From the NCBI GenBank assembly GCA_902702965.1, contig CACRXP010000226.1, positions 580,340 to 644,339 of the forward strand: a stretch of DNA of 64,000 bases, read 5' to 3'. A model generated the notes under the pieces. The model saw only the letters and a list, made by a program, of their open reading frames with translations, ran no database searches and was not told the DNA's origin. The position numbers and the translations under genes are program-made. Of the stretch, positions 23,458-35,430 are shown piece by piece. Origin of the DNA: Spirometra erinaceieuropaei. Taxonomy: Eukaryota; Platyhelminthes; Cestoda; Diphyllobothriidea; Diphyllobothriidae. Every line of letters begins with the position of its first letter. The first letter of the stretch is position 1.

Positions 23458-24444
23458 CAGTAGGTGGGCTAACTCATGAAACGTCAATCGAAACTCCGAA
23501 GTGCGTTTTGTTTTGAAAAGATTGATTAAGTAGGGTTGTAAAGCAGATTATCATGCAGCGCCACTCTATTATAATACAGTTCCACAGGGTGCCGGCTTTC
23601 GAGATAACTTGTTTCCATCTTCATGCAAAAAGTCAACTCTGTGAAAAATGGCTACTTAAATAGCATGCATCTTCTCATTGATTTTCGATGCTTTTAAAAA
23701 TTCATTTAGATTTCAAAAAACATGCATAAAAGTATTCACTGTTTTGCTTATTGGGTGAGAAATTATGTCTTCATTCAAATTTATACTCGAACAGAGAAAA
23801 CAGTTCAGTTTTTTAAGAACTTTTTCAATTCCAGAATAATTTTAAACCTGATCTGCGTTACACTTGCATCCAGGGTTTTCAAACTACAAGCCGCGTATTT
23901 TCTGCGTACGGAAAACCATACATTTCTCTACGGTACTGAGAGGGGACTATATGGGGTCCGTAAATTTTAGCAATGGATTTGGCCATATTGTTAACTTTAC
24001 AAGCCAAATTCGTTATTGCAGAAATATGACGTTTTTGGAACTGCCATTTTACGATATTAAAAGATCTCACGATTAGAGACCTTTTCAAAATTGACTTACA
24101 CAATTTCTTCGGGTATAAAATTGGAAGAAAACACATTGTCTTACCGAATAAGCAGAAGAATGAATAGTTCTTTGCATGTTTTCTATGAAATATAATTGAA
24201 TTTTTAAGGGGATCGAAAATCAATGAGAAAAATGCTTGCTACTTAAGTAGTCATTGTTACAGAATGTAGCTTTTGCATGCTAACGAAAACAGATTATTTC
24301 GATAGTCGGCATCATTAGTTAGCCAAATGTTATAGAATGACGCTGCAGGATGATCTGTTTTGTAACACTACTTATTTAAGCAATTCGAAACGAAAACTCA
24401 TTTCGGAATTTCGGTTGACAATTCATGAGTTAGTCCGCCTACTG
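23458..24444. mobile_element. Palindromic foldback element, copy 3
   Basis: A 987 bp unit with one of the cleanest boundaries: TA at 23456-23457, CAGTAGGTGGGCTAAC at the start, GTTAGTCCGCCTACTG at the end, TA at 24445-24446. Arms of over 400 bp are inverted copies. Confidence 0.9.
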
Positions 24445-24446
24445 TA

Positions 24447-25067
24447 CTTGTGGATAGTAAGCTGGAGTAGAGTTAACCCCATCGAAGGCAAGAGTCCCAA
24501 GGCGGGCTACAAGAGTTCAGGAATAAAAGAGAAAGGTGTCAAATGCAATAACCGATTTAACAGTCTTTTAGAACACACCATCACACGTATTTGCAAATAT
24601 GACTCTATAAATCAGTAAAACGTCCAGGTTGGTAAAGATATCCTGCTTCCACCTTGATTGATCGATTTACATGGTGGAAACTCAATTATTAAGCGCCGAA
24701 AGTTCCTTTTAGTAAAAATCTCGAGTTTTGATTGCTCCTATCTTATGAAATCAAAACACGTACAGACGCGCAAACTGCGTCTAGGGTAGTTATTAGCACA
24801 GGAAACCGTCAAACTACAAGACAGCATAGATATTCGTCGAAGTCTTTGAATATTTTGACTAGTAAAATTACTCATAGACACATTCTGAATGGAAAAAAAC
24901 ATTATCAAAAATACAGTAAGCAAATAACAAAAACTGGCTACATTTTCACTTTTCTTAATTAATCGGCTGACTTTCCATCGTCACGTTTTACGAGTTGTTC
25001 GACGTACTGTATCTCGCTCTGAGGACATCAAGTCCGATGGAGGTGTTTTCCAACTATCATCCAATAT
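24447..25067. other. Gene-free stretch upstream of pseudo-exon D
   Basis: Nothing coding seen. 24978-25015 (CGTCACGTTTTACGAG onward) resembles 45268-45304 upstream of exon C (CGCCACGTTTTAGAAG onward). Confidence 0.4.
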
Positions 25068-25313
25068 CGCAACCGCATTTTTGGTCGACTAGGGCCCTCG
25101 ATCACCGAAATGGACTAGATTTGGCAGCGTCAAAAATGTCGAGACATTAACTGAGATGGTCACACGAAACTCTCCTGGCTTCGGTTTTGTCACGTTTACA
25201 GACGAGCCAGCATTCGGAAGGACGTTCAGGTGACCTGTCGCTTCCTTATCGGCCGTCTCCTCAACGTCATGCATGCGAAGCCCAGTACTTTATTACACTC
25301 CTGGATATTCTGA
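25068..25313 (+). pseudogene. Pseudo-exon D: broken copy of RRM exon B
   Basis: The parts align with exon B along their length. First comes GRLGPSITEMD, matching GWLTPNITEAD. About 18 bases are then missing, corresponding to the rest of helix 1. Next come RFGSVKNVE and an RNP1 of PGFGFVTF, both near-identical to exon B. A one-base deletion near 25227 shifts the frame. The end reads CRFLIGRLLNV and closes in WIF and a TGA at 25311-25313, at the same place where exon B stops with LIF. With an internal deletion, a frameshift and a weak RNP2 (RIFGRL), it cannot make a working RRM. The retained intron-side sequence and absence of a poly(A) tail argue for DNA duplication over retroposition. The copy is old, since substitutions run throughout. 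Confidence 0.8.
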
Positions 25314-25319
25314 CGGTGA

Positions 25320-26810
25320 ATATGACTCGGTTATCGACCAGCGCCCCATAGATTCGGCATTCATCCTCGTGGTTAATATCTGCCTTAGTTTGCTCGTACT
25401 TATAGTCATGTCTGTCCACTTCGTCGCGATTCCGTGTCATTATTTTTTTCTAAGCTTTTTTATGTACTAACGTATTTTCAGAAGTGGTAATTGCAATTGT
25501 ATTACACAGAAAAGGGATTTGGATATTTTTCCGTCAAGTTGATTAAAAAATACCAAAAGACATTCTGCGTTCCGTCTCAAAAATCTGGAGGGAAAACGAC
25601 TTTTTTGTTTATGTCTTATAAAGAACGCCCTCAGCTGATTTTTCAGACGATAATACCGTTAAGTAAAGGGTCCATTATCCGCTAAAAATAATTTCAGTAA
25701 TAAAGGGGCCACCGATGAAAACGCATGTCTTCAGGTTTTGACTGAAAATTCGAAAAATTACTCTCGACAAAGTCAAGTTTTTTTAAAACTTTTCCAAATC
25801 AGCTAGGATATTAATTTTTTTAAGCACGCTGTCGGTTGGTAACGCGGCAATATTTCACTCATTTTCCCGAAATAAGTTTGAAAAGGCAAAAACTGCGAGC
25901 CATGCGGAGTTCAATGAAATCATGACATTTCATGGTGTCTTATTGAACTGCCAAGAGCAATTGCTAATTAATAAGATGAGATAATCTGTTTAATTAGAGA
26001 GCGACTCAGAGAGATGAAGAGTCTTTTTTATCCTATTAATACGCAATGTCTGTACGCAGTTGAATAGGGGGCCGTGGAATTTTATGACGGTATTATATTT
26101 TGCTTGCGTCGACGCCTTTGCTTTGCGCAAACATTTTCCATGCGATTTTTGAATATTTGTTGGAGTGCACTTAGATATCTACGCGTTCCTCTCCTTGACG
26201 GTCTTTGATTTCATTGGAAGTTGCTTTCTTCAAGAAAACTCCATCAAAATATACTTTGTGATTAAATATGAGTTGGAAAGTAAGCTATCATTTTGCTAAA
26301 ACATGTTTCTGATCCCTAAAGAAAATATGCTTTTTTGTTATACGGCACCTAAGTAATTCGTAAATGTTACTGAAGAACGCATGGCCGTTTACACTATTAT
26401 TTTTACTTTAAACTGCATGGTTGATATCTTTTTTTAAAAAAATACGCACACAAACAAGTCAGCAATAACGTTTACTCGTTTTCACAAAACTCGTAGTCTG
26501 TGTGGATCGTGCTGCGGACTCTGGGAAACGCGCCAGTGAACTTGCTGTTATATGCCTTGACAAAGAGGCATAATAACTTATAAATTATTCTCCGTAGTTT
26601 AACGTGTCAGGTAGTCGATGTATTCACATTGTCTACTGCTATTTCTGTCATCGCAAAGGCTTAGCTTTACCATTGTCATGGACATACACATTAATAGACC
26701 ACTAGGATGTATAAGTTCTTCTTAGCGCTCACAGTTGAGTACTGTAATTGGAGGGTACTTCGACGGCCCAGAGGACCTTATTACGTCCATAGCAAACAAA
26801 AAAGTCCAAT
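25320..26810. other. Gene-free stretch
   Basis: AT-rich, no domain recognised. Short ATG frames at 25273-25470 and 25491-25685 have no features beyond a hydrophobic run in the first; its start is the shifted end of pseudo-exon D. Confidence 0.5.
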
Positions 26811-26817
26811 TCTAATA

Positions 26818-27692
26818 CAAAAGGCGTGCTTGCTCATGAAATTTTAACCGAGATTGTGAAATGCGTTTTCATTTCGAAAAGATTACTTAAGTAGGGTTTC
26901 ATAATTGACAATTAAGCAGCGTGATTATATAATAATTCATTTAATGTGAGATCTTGGGTTTTGAAAGAACTAATTTTTGGCGGAAATAAGAACGGTGCTT
27001 TGTAAAAAATAACTGCTTTAGTAGCATGGACTTTTCTCATTGATCATCGATACTCTTAAAAATTCAGTTATATTTCATGTGAAAATGCCTAAAATACTCA
27101 CTCTTTCACTCATTCGGTAGTAAATTTGTCTTATTCCAATTTTTTACTTAAAGAAAGCGTGCAATTCGGTTTTGAAAAGTTCAATACCGTGAAATGTCCC
27201 TCCAAAAACATCGTATCTCTGCATTTAGTAATGCGGCTTGGAAAGTTTGCAATATGGCTGAAATTCACTGTCAAAATTTATGAAAACCTCCCCTTAATGT
27301 CGTAGAGAAATGTATAGTTTTCTGTACGCGGAAAATATACGGCTTGTTTGTTTGGAAGCCCTGAATGCAAGTGTAAAGGCAGGTCGGGTAGGGTTTAAAA
27401 ACTCAATTTTCCCATGGTTCAAGTATAAAATTGGAAGAAGACGTAAACTACTACCAAATGAGCAAAAGAATGGATATTTGCATGCATGTTATTCACGAAA
27501 TATGACTAAATTTATAAGGGCATCGAAAATCATTGAGAAAAGTGCATGCTTCTTAGGTAGTCGTTATTGCAAAATGTTCTTTTTTTTGCAGCCGGATAGA
27601 AGTTCGCTCAAAAGCCGGTATTCTAGGGTAACTGAACTATTATTGAATTATGCTGCAGGATGTTCAGTTTTACAACTCTACTTGATTAAAGT
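26818..27692. mobile_element. Palindromic foldback element, copy 4 (right end lost)
   Basis: Begins after TA with a worn terminus (CAAAAGGCGTGCTTGCTC) and shows both arms, but stops near 27692 after TTACAACTCTACTTGATT, short of the distal terminus. The central part is reversed relative to copies 1-3, reading TGCAATATGGCTGAAATTC, so it inserted the other way round. Confidence 0.8.
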
Positions 27693-27699
27693 CCAAAAA

Positions 27700-28985
27700 T
27701 GAGTGATGCCTTTGGCATAAGACGTCAGTGGTTTGCCAGTGGTGCGTACGTATGAGGCAGTTTGACGGAAAATGTATGCAAATGCATTCACTCGGGAATG
27801 GGCGTGCACCGACCCATTGATTTCCCGAAGCAAACAAGCTTTTCATGGGCGAATGAGTCACGAATAGGCAATCACCTGTTAGGACGGCCTTGCCCAATCT
27901 ATGATACCAGAAGGTTAAGAACAGAGTCTAGGGGGCAGATTGATAGAGAACTGTCTAAGTTACGCAGAACTTCCCTTGATGCTCTTGAAAAGTCAGTCTG
28001 GCAAACACGTTTCTTCTGTACACCGCGACTATCAGTCGGTAGCAGTGGAATGCCAATTTCGTGAACTTAAAGAAGCTTATAACATTGGTTTCTGGGAAGT
28101 GAGGTTTTCGTGGGTGAGTACTGGGACCCGACGGACACAATTTTTCTGCGCATTTGTCGGTAGTGAGATAGACAAAACTAGCAGTGAACATTTCAAACAG
28201 AAAAGACGGACTTTCAACGAGCGTGAAGCCCTAATCATGCTTTTGGTTTTTTAAATACATCGAAGCACGGTGTTATATTTGTCCCATTTAAATGCATTTT
28301 GAAGAAGTTCATCAGATGTTCAATGAGCTTAAACGCCCTCCTTACGTTGATGTCGACGAGTTTCTTTTAATACTTAGAAGAAATTTGCATACTGCTGCAT
28401 GCAAGGCTTTGAGAGAAAAAATGGGCTGTTCCATAAATCCTTGCGGTTTTAAATTATTCAGAATTGTATTATGTTTCATTCTATTTGATGCGATCGCTTT
28501 ATATGTTACTTTGTCTCTCCAGCCAACTACTTTGAGAATTTGTTTATAACCTTTAATCTGATTTGATTTTGGACTATTCACTGCTCAAATCTAATGATGT
28601 CAAGTCGACAAAAATTGACACTTCCAAAACCTTCTTTTATTCGATCTTAGAAGCCGAGTCAAAGCACTGGAGACTACCAAAAATATTTGTGCTGTTTACA
28701 CGGCAGATTATATTGCTGAAAAAACATCTCAACAATGGTTTTTGCTCTTGTTAAGGAGGTAATGTCTGCACGATGGACGTTGTATGGTCAGGACGGAAAT
28801 CTGGCTCAGATTTGGATTGTGACATGTTTTTAATTAGTCAAACAGTTCAGGAATTCTGCGAAAATTCCCATGTTAGACTTGAAACGTCAAGTTGGCAAAC
28901 ACGTGTTTTCGGTAAATTCACTTTCAGGCTAATACAGTCCCATAGCAATTAAAAATATGAGAAGTTCACAGGGTCTATAAGTGAC
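27700..28985. other. Gene-free stretch
   Basis: 27700-28250 is more GC-rich than its surroundings and has several overlapping short frames on both strands, none with a recognisable domain. 28260-28985 is AT-rich and featureless to me. Confidence 0.4.
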
Positions 28986-28989
28986 TCAG

Positions 28990-29680
28990 GAGATATGAGC
29001 ACATCGCTGCCACGCCACCCGCATGAAGAGGTTGGCGTGTTATGAGCATTGGAGCAAGGGGAGTGGGGGAGTTAGAAGTTGACATATGCGCCGAGTGATG
29101 TTTGTGAGTCGGATACGCGGAGCACACATCACTGTCACCAGGGGGTTTGGGCAACGTGTAATCACCATCTGGAGTCGGCTTGGCCACGGAAGACAGAGAG
29201 TCTTTGTTAAAGTCCTCTGACAAAACGACACTAGATTCGCTAGCCGTATAACCAACTGCATCGGCCGTACGACGAGAGGCCTGGAAAAGAAAATACGCAA
29301 ACACATACCGACCTGGCTTGGCAGAGGTAAAAAGAAATAGATTTTGTGTTCTGTTCGCGAACATCTGGTCAATATGAATAACCGATTCGATGTCGAATAA
29401 GCCTTTTAGGTTGTCTACTGACACCAGCAAGCTTCTCCGGGTGTCAACTACGGCCGAGGCGGTGGCTATACGGCCGGTAAATCCAGTCCTATGTTGTCAG
29501 AAGACGTTGACACAGATGCTTTGCCTTCCGTGGCTAACATCGACCACCCTAGTGACATTTGTGTGTGCTCAGCATACTCGACTCGGAAACATCACTCACA
29601 GCCTGTGTCAAACTACTCCTCCCCCAACCCCCTCTTGCTCCAATGATCATAAAACGCCGACCTCGTCACGCGACAATGAG
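28990..29680. repeat. Inverted repeat with coding-like arms
   Basis: The minus strand of 28990-29290 and the plus strand of 29440-29680 carry the same sequence, separated by about 150 bp. Shared phrases include CTTCCGTGGC, GTGTGCTC and AACATCACTC. On the minus strand, 29430-28975 is open for 151 residues (Ser/Thr/Pro-rich, with SSVVLSEDFNKDSLSSVAKP). The plus arm is open at 29390-29716 in a related but diverged reading. I do not recognise the protein. Both arms are GC-rich in an AT-rich setting, so an unidentified mobile element end is likely. Confidence 0.65.
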
Positions 29681-29822
29681 TTTCGTAAATGGAAAATATT
29701 CCATGAACGATTGTGAAAGGTTGGTCATAAAGCACAATGTATGATGTTATTTAAGCTTATATATATTGTACTAACAGAATTGGCATAGTATAAGTATTTT
29801 CAGAAAAATCCACATATGTATA

Positions 29823-31273
29823 CAGTTGAGGTGCTAACCCATAAAATATTGACCATAATTTTAAAACGCGTTTTAGACTCGAAACGATTACTTAAGTGGG
29901 GTCATAATATTAATTGCGGTGTGACATAATCCTAGGAAATTTCAGTTAATTCGGGATGGCGGCTTTTGAACTAACTTCTTTCTGGCCACCTGCAGAAATC
30001 ACATTATGTAAAGATGACTATTAAATTAGTTTGGATTTTTTAATTGATTTTTGATGCCCTTACAAATTCAAATATAATTCATGGAAAAGATGCATAAAGA
30101 TATTCATTATTTTAAATATTCGGAAGAAACTTACGTCTTCTTTAATTTTTTACTTGAATTAAGGGTATAATTTGGTCTCAAAAGTTTCCATTTACAAGAT
30201 GTTTTAAGCCCATAAAATGCCTATTTAAAAACAAGGTGCCTTTGCATTTATTAATGTTGTTTTTTAAGTTTACTATTTGGCTCACATCCACTGTTAACTT
30301 TTTTTAACCCCATGTGATCTCCACTATAAGAGCATACAAATGTATGATTTTCCGTATGCAAAAAATACACAGTTTGTAGATTGGAAACCCCGGGTGCGAC
30401 AATAACTGCAGTTCGGATTCAAAATTATTCAGAAATTGGAAAAGTTATTTTAAGGGTAAGTTGATTCCACACTAACAACACAGGTAATAGACAAAAGCCT
30501 GTACACGCGTGTTTCGCCGATATTCTGCCGCTACATGACAAGCTGAGAGGGATTTGACCAGTCAGTCGGTCCCCTAGCATTCCTTGTCCGTCCAATTTGG
30601 AAATTGTTGCTTTTTAAATATTCATGCACAAAAAATCGGTCTGAGCATACAGACCTTAAATATACTGATCTAATCCAAATCGCAGTTAATTTTTGAGACA
30701 ATTAAGAAGAAACAATATACAGCTTGCAGTTTAAAAGCTCCAAATGGAAGTGTAAAGGCAGGTCGGGTAAAAAAATATTCTGGGATTGAAAAGTTTTGTT
30801 ACAACTAATTTATATCTTCCTTTAAAATCAACACTAATAAGCGCGGAGGCGCGATTTTTTGCGAACAGGCATTAAATGGTTTTAAAAAATCTCATAATTA
30901 GAAACTTCTTAAAACTAAATCATACTTTTCTTTTAAGTATAAAATTTAAAGAAGGTGTAATTATTTTTCGAATGAGTAAACGAATGATAGTTTATAAGCC
31001 TGTTTTGCATGAAATATATATTGGAAATTATAAGAGCGTCAAAAATCAATGAAAAACACTAATACCTATTAAGTAGTCATTTTTCATGGAGTGTGATTTT
31101 TGCAGGTAGCCGTAAGGAGTTTCCTTAAAAAGCTGGCATTCTGAAGTAACTGAAATATCATGGGATTATGACGCAGCATAAACAATATTACAAATTCACT
31201 TTAGGAATCCTTTCGGGTCAAAAACGCATTTTAGAATTTGATAAATATTTCATGGATTAGCACATCTACTTTG
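29823..31273. mobile_element. Palindromic foldback element, copy 5, with a nested insertion
   Basis: Starts after TA at 29821-29822 with CAGTTGAGGTGCTAAC and ends near GATTAGCACATCTACTTTG. It is about 0.4 kb longer than its relatives because a family-B repeat sits at about 30453-30720, in the middle of an arm. Confidence 0.75.
30453..30720 (+). repeat. Family-B dispersed repeat, nested in palindromic copy 5
   Basis: Resembles 60480-60755: GTAAGTTGATTCCACACTAAC here and GTAAGGTGATACCATACTAA there, then CACGCGTGTTTCGC, TTCTGCCGCT, and a common end reading CGGTCTGAGCATACAGACC. No coding potential. Function and class unknown. Confidence 0.7.
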
Positions 31274-31499
31274 TGTATAAATGTCCACTGCGATACGTTT
31301 AAGTTTGCACCATTTGGCCAAAATTTAAGCAACAATGAATTACGCGATTTGACTTAATAGCGGAATTACAACTGTTTCGCCTGCGTCGAAAGATTTATCA
31401 GTATCGGTAAAGGAAGTTCAAAAGCCGACAGAATAAGTCAGTCGGTCCTTACTTTGTCTTTAAAACCATAAAAGACGAGAACGATCTTCGGCAGGAGAA

Positions 31500-33650
31500 G
31501 CCTTAGTAACTTCTTAAAAGTTTTTATCTTGCTTTTCACAATCACGCTTTATTTTGACAATTATTTTACATCCGGACCGTCCAAAAACTTAATAATCAGA
31601 CAAAAGCATCCACCATCCCCTATGGACGCAGTTAACCTTTTATACTCTGTTCAATTTGTAATTCGAGATACCTTGATAGACAAAAGACTCCCGTATAAGA
31701 AATCATCAATCCCGAACTTCCTTTCAACTAAACTAAAAAAGTTACAAAAACAGCTACGCGATCCCTCTATGAGTTATTTTTCTACACTTCGACGAATTAG
31801 AGAAATTCACGACCAGGTCACGAAAATAGAAACACAAAAAACCAAAGCAGCAGAACATCGGGCAATAGAATCTCCCGAACGAACAGCTCAGATGTTTCAA
31901 AAACTAATGAGCAATTATCGACAGTCAGGACCACGAACTATTATTAATGAATAAGGGCAAGTTATAACCAATGATAACCAAAAAGCAAACTTATTGAACA
32001 GATACATCTCAGCTAACTACACAGTCGAAGAGGGAACCATCCCGCAACCGACCGAGATGACTGAACGCATCCTAAGTCAGATCCATTTTAGTGAAGAAAC
32101 TGTTAAAGTAGCCATCAAACAAATGTCAAACACCAAATCCTATGGGACAGACAAAATAACACCATGTATTCTGAAGCATATGAAATATGCTCCAATACTC
32201 CCATCTAAGTTATTCACCCTACTCCAGTCAAATGCAATTTTTCCGGACATGTGGAAATACTCGACCATTGCACCTATTTTTAAAAGCGGCAACCGATCTC
32301 ATACCCAAAATTATCGTGATGCTCACCGAACACCGCTATATCTAAAATCCTACAGAAAACAGTACACAACCAATTGCTAGACCATCTCATGAACGCCAAC
32401 CTCATTCCCTCCTCTCAACATGCATTTTTACCCAAAAAGTCATGTCAGTCCTGCCACCTTACTTTTTTGGAATTCCTTTCCAGTAAAAGAGATGATGGAA
32501 ACACAGTAGCTTCAATATACTTCGATCTAAGAAAGGCCTTTGACAATGTCCCCCATAAAAGACTACTGATAAAAGTCATGAGATTAGGCCATTCATTCTC
32601 GATTTTCTTAAATCCTATCTTCAAAACCGATACCAGGTGGTACTAATTTGAAACGTAGTCTTCAGAACCATCCCCTATTACCTGTGGAGTGCTTTAAGGC
32701 ACTATTCTAGGCCTCCTTCTATTTCTTATATATATTCACGACTTATCGACCTTAGACGTTTTTGTATGCGGACGACCATAAAATTGCATATGCATATAAC
32801 GCAAATACAGTAGTTAATATTCATAGAACAATTGAAACTGATCTCAGAAAACTCAGCGAATGGAGTGGTCAGTGGCAGATGCCCTTTTCACCCGAAAAAT
32901 GCCATCTCCTTATATTTGGTCCACAAAAACTTCCCCCCACAATATTCGAGGATAATGAAATAACAGAGACCCAATCGGTAAAAGATTTAGGTCTCAGCTA
33001 TACAAATACCCTTGATTTATCTCCCCACGTCCGACAAATATCACCGAAAGACACTCGCCTGTGTGGATTCAAATGCAAAAAATCCACCTTAAATGCACTA
33101 AGAATACAACTTTTCAAAATGTAGGTTTTACCTCTCCTAGATTATTGTTCAAGTTTCTTCGGCATAATGCCCTCAGGCGGCCGAAAGAAACTAGAAGGCA
33201 TTCAGAGACGTTTTACTAGATCTTTGTCTAGAAGTGATGGCATCAAGGGTTCATACTTAGAACTATATCATAAATACGGTCTTCGACCCCTCTGGGTCAG
33301 AAGACTTCAAAATGGTCTAAACTTCCTATTCAAGGTCATCCAGAAACCAAGATATTTTCAAAATGAATTAACTTATCAACCAAAACGCCCCTAGAAACAC
33401 CAGAAATAACGAGGATATAATATGGATTCCTAAATTCACAAAGTCCCGACGGTAAAATTTCTACTCTATAATATATGCGACTATCTGGAATTCTCTTCCA
33501 ATTTCTATCCGGAAAAGTCGAACCCTAATCGAGTTTAAAATAAAAACTGAGAAATTCCTTTCAAATAACAATACACATTTATTTTTGAATAAGATAGGAC
33601 ATTTTTCCAGTCAATTCTTTGACATAGAATTTGGTCCAAAAGGGTTCTGA
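31500..33650 (+). pseudogene. AT-rich CR1/jockey-type LINE, decayed
   Basis: A run of frames on the plus strand makes one broken LINE polyprotein. 31529-31954 is the linker before the RT. 31994-32380 has the fingers (MWKYSTIAPIFKSGNRSH). 32374-32646 has LIPSSQHAFLPKKSC and the catalytic IYFDLRKAFDNVPHKR. A frameshifted stretch holds GLLLFLIYIHDL. 32762-33124 has an intact YADD (32765-32776). 33167-33394 and a shifted remainder to about 33650 give the C-terminal domain (IWNSLPISIRKS). The endonuclease is missing, so it is 5'-truncated. At least four frame breaks and internal stops mean it is dead although the catalytic YADD survived. Base composition is far more AT-rich than the LINE at 1930-4570, so it is another lineage or has been drifting longer. 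Confidence 0.88.
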
Positions 33651-33659
33651 TGATGCTAT

Positions 33660-34535
33660 CCGCTTGAATAATACCGGAACATAGCACTAAAAATAATCAA
33701 ATTTATAAAAGATAACATCGTTGATAAACATAGAACAGATAGTTATATTCTTTCTTTCCCCCTTTCTGATTTTTATCAGTTATGTCACCTGACACTAAAT
33801 ATCCCTTATAAAGCTAATAAAAATATACCCTTCGATAAAACCCTGCATATAAGACGTGCGTATGTCTATATTAAAGCCATATTAAACATATATAGTACTA
33901 TATTAGGTCATAGTTAACAGCCAACCAGTCTACTCCTATAATTTTACATTAACAAGAACAGTATGATACATGATTCAATAGTATTTTGTCAGTTTTGATT
34001 GTGACTTACCATTGAATGCTTCTTACACCTGATATATATTCATCTTTTCCAGCTCTTAGTCCAGAAAACGATGGTAAGCCTCCTGAAAAACACGTAGGAA
34101 CTGTGCGACAACCCCCTTACAGTTGTCCAGATAGACTGACAACCAGCAACTAGAGCAAACCGAAATTTACCCAACAGGAAAATAATTTCAAGGTCAGGCC
34201 GATACCGAAGTTCTTCATTTGCCATGAAGGATATATCATTCATGCCCATAACAACTACCAAACTGCAAACTTCAATTTTTATATTGTACATATCGTTATT
34301 TTTTAAAACTTTTGTTATTAATTTCCCTTAGAACGGAGGTTTTTTAACTTAAAACAAACTCTCAATTTGCGCTCTTTTGGCTAAACAGACACCCAAAACA
34401 AATGAAGTCAAAGTGCAGTTGAACTTGATGAGTTTGTTTTGCGTTTTTTTCCTGAGTTCAGAGGAGACTGAAAGTGTCCGAGGGGTGCTACAATAAACCT
34501 ATTCTATATTTAAGGTATTTCATAACACAAACCAC
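33660..34535. other. Gene-free stretch
   Basis: AT-rich; its first part may be the 3' untranslated end of the LINE. No other signal. Confidence 0.5.
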
Positions 34536-34539
34536 AGTT

Positions 34540-35430
34540 AATAATCAACCTCATGAAATATTGACTGATGATCTGTAATGCGTTTTCAACTACGAAGTAT
34601 AACTAGTCATACTTTGTAATGTCGACTACCATGCAAAATAATCCCAGAGTATTTTAGACACACCAGAAAGTTGGCGCTTTTGAATGCACTTTTTCGGCCG
34701 ACTGCTAGGACAGCCGTCAACAAAAATGTCTTCTTAGTTAATGCGAATTTTCGCATTGGCTTTGGTATCCCTTAAAATTGCAAATATTGCTTTTAGAAAA
34801 CACCAAAAATATTCTTTCATGTACTCAAGTGGTAAAAAACCACTTCTTTCTTCGATTTTCATGCGCGAGAAAAGAGCGTCTCTCAGTTTTGGTCAAGTTT
34901 CGAATCATGAGATTTTTAGGACCGTGCAGCGTCCATTTAAATGACATCATATCTGTCCGTTTATCAATAATTCTCAAGATATATACTACAAGATCCATGT
35001 TGGGTACGACATTTTATGAGTCCTATGGAGTATCATCTTTATAACAATGAGGAATGTAGGATTTTCTCTACGTGGAATATGCAAAGCATACAGACCAAAA
35101 ACCATAGATCAGATCGGAGTCAAAATTATTCGAGAATTGAACAACAATCTTAAAACCGAAATATGCTCTGCCCTTGAGTATGCATTTTGAAGAAAAAGCG
35201 GAAGGATAGATGAATTTTCATCAAATGAGTAGAATAAAGAATATTTTTGTGCGTGTTTTCGTATAACTTAAGTTGGAGATTTTGCGTGCACAGTATCGCA
35301 CTGCACTTTCTACAGTCGGTCGAAAAGAGGCGCAATCAAAAGCCGGTCTCATGGGGTATCCGAAACCTTTTGTGTTTATTACAACGTCGCTTAAGTAATA
35401 CTTTCTGATAAAGAGTGCGTTATAGCACTT
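34540..35430. repeat. Palindromic foldback element, copy 6 (worn)
   Basis: Arms recognisable from CCTCATGAAATATTGAC near 34549 to GTGCGTTATAGCACTTCG near 35415, with central landmarks such as TATACTACAAGATCC. Both termini are lost. Confidence 0.65.
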
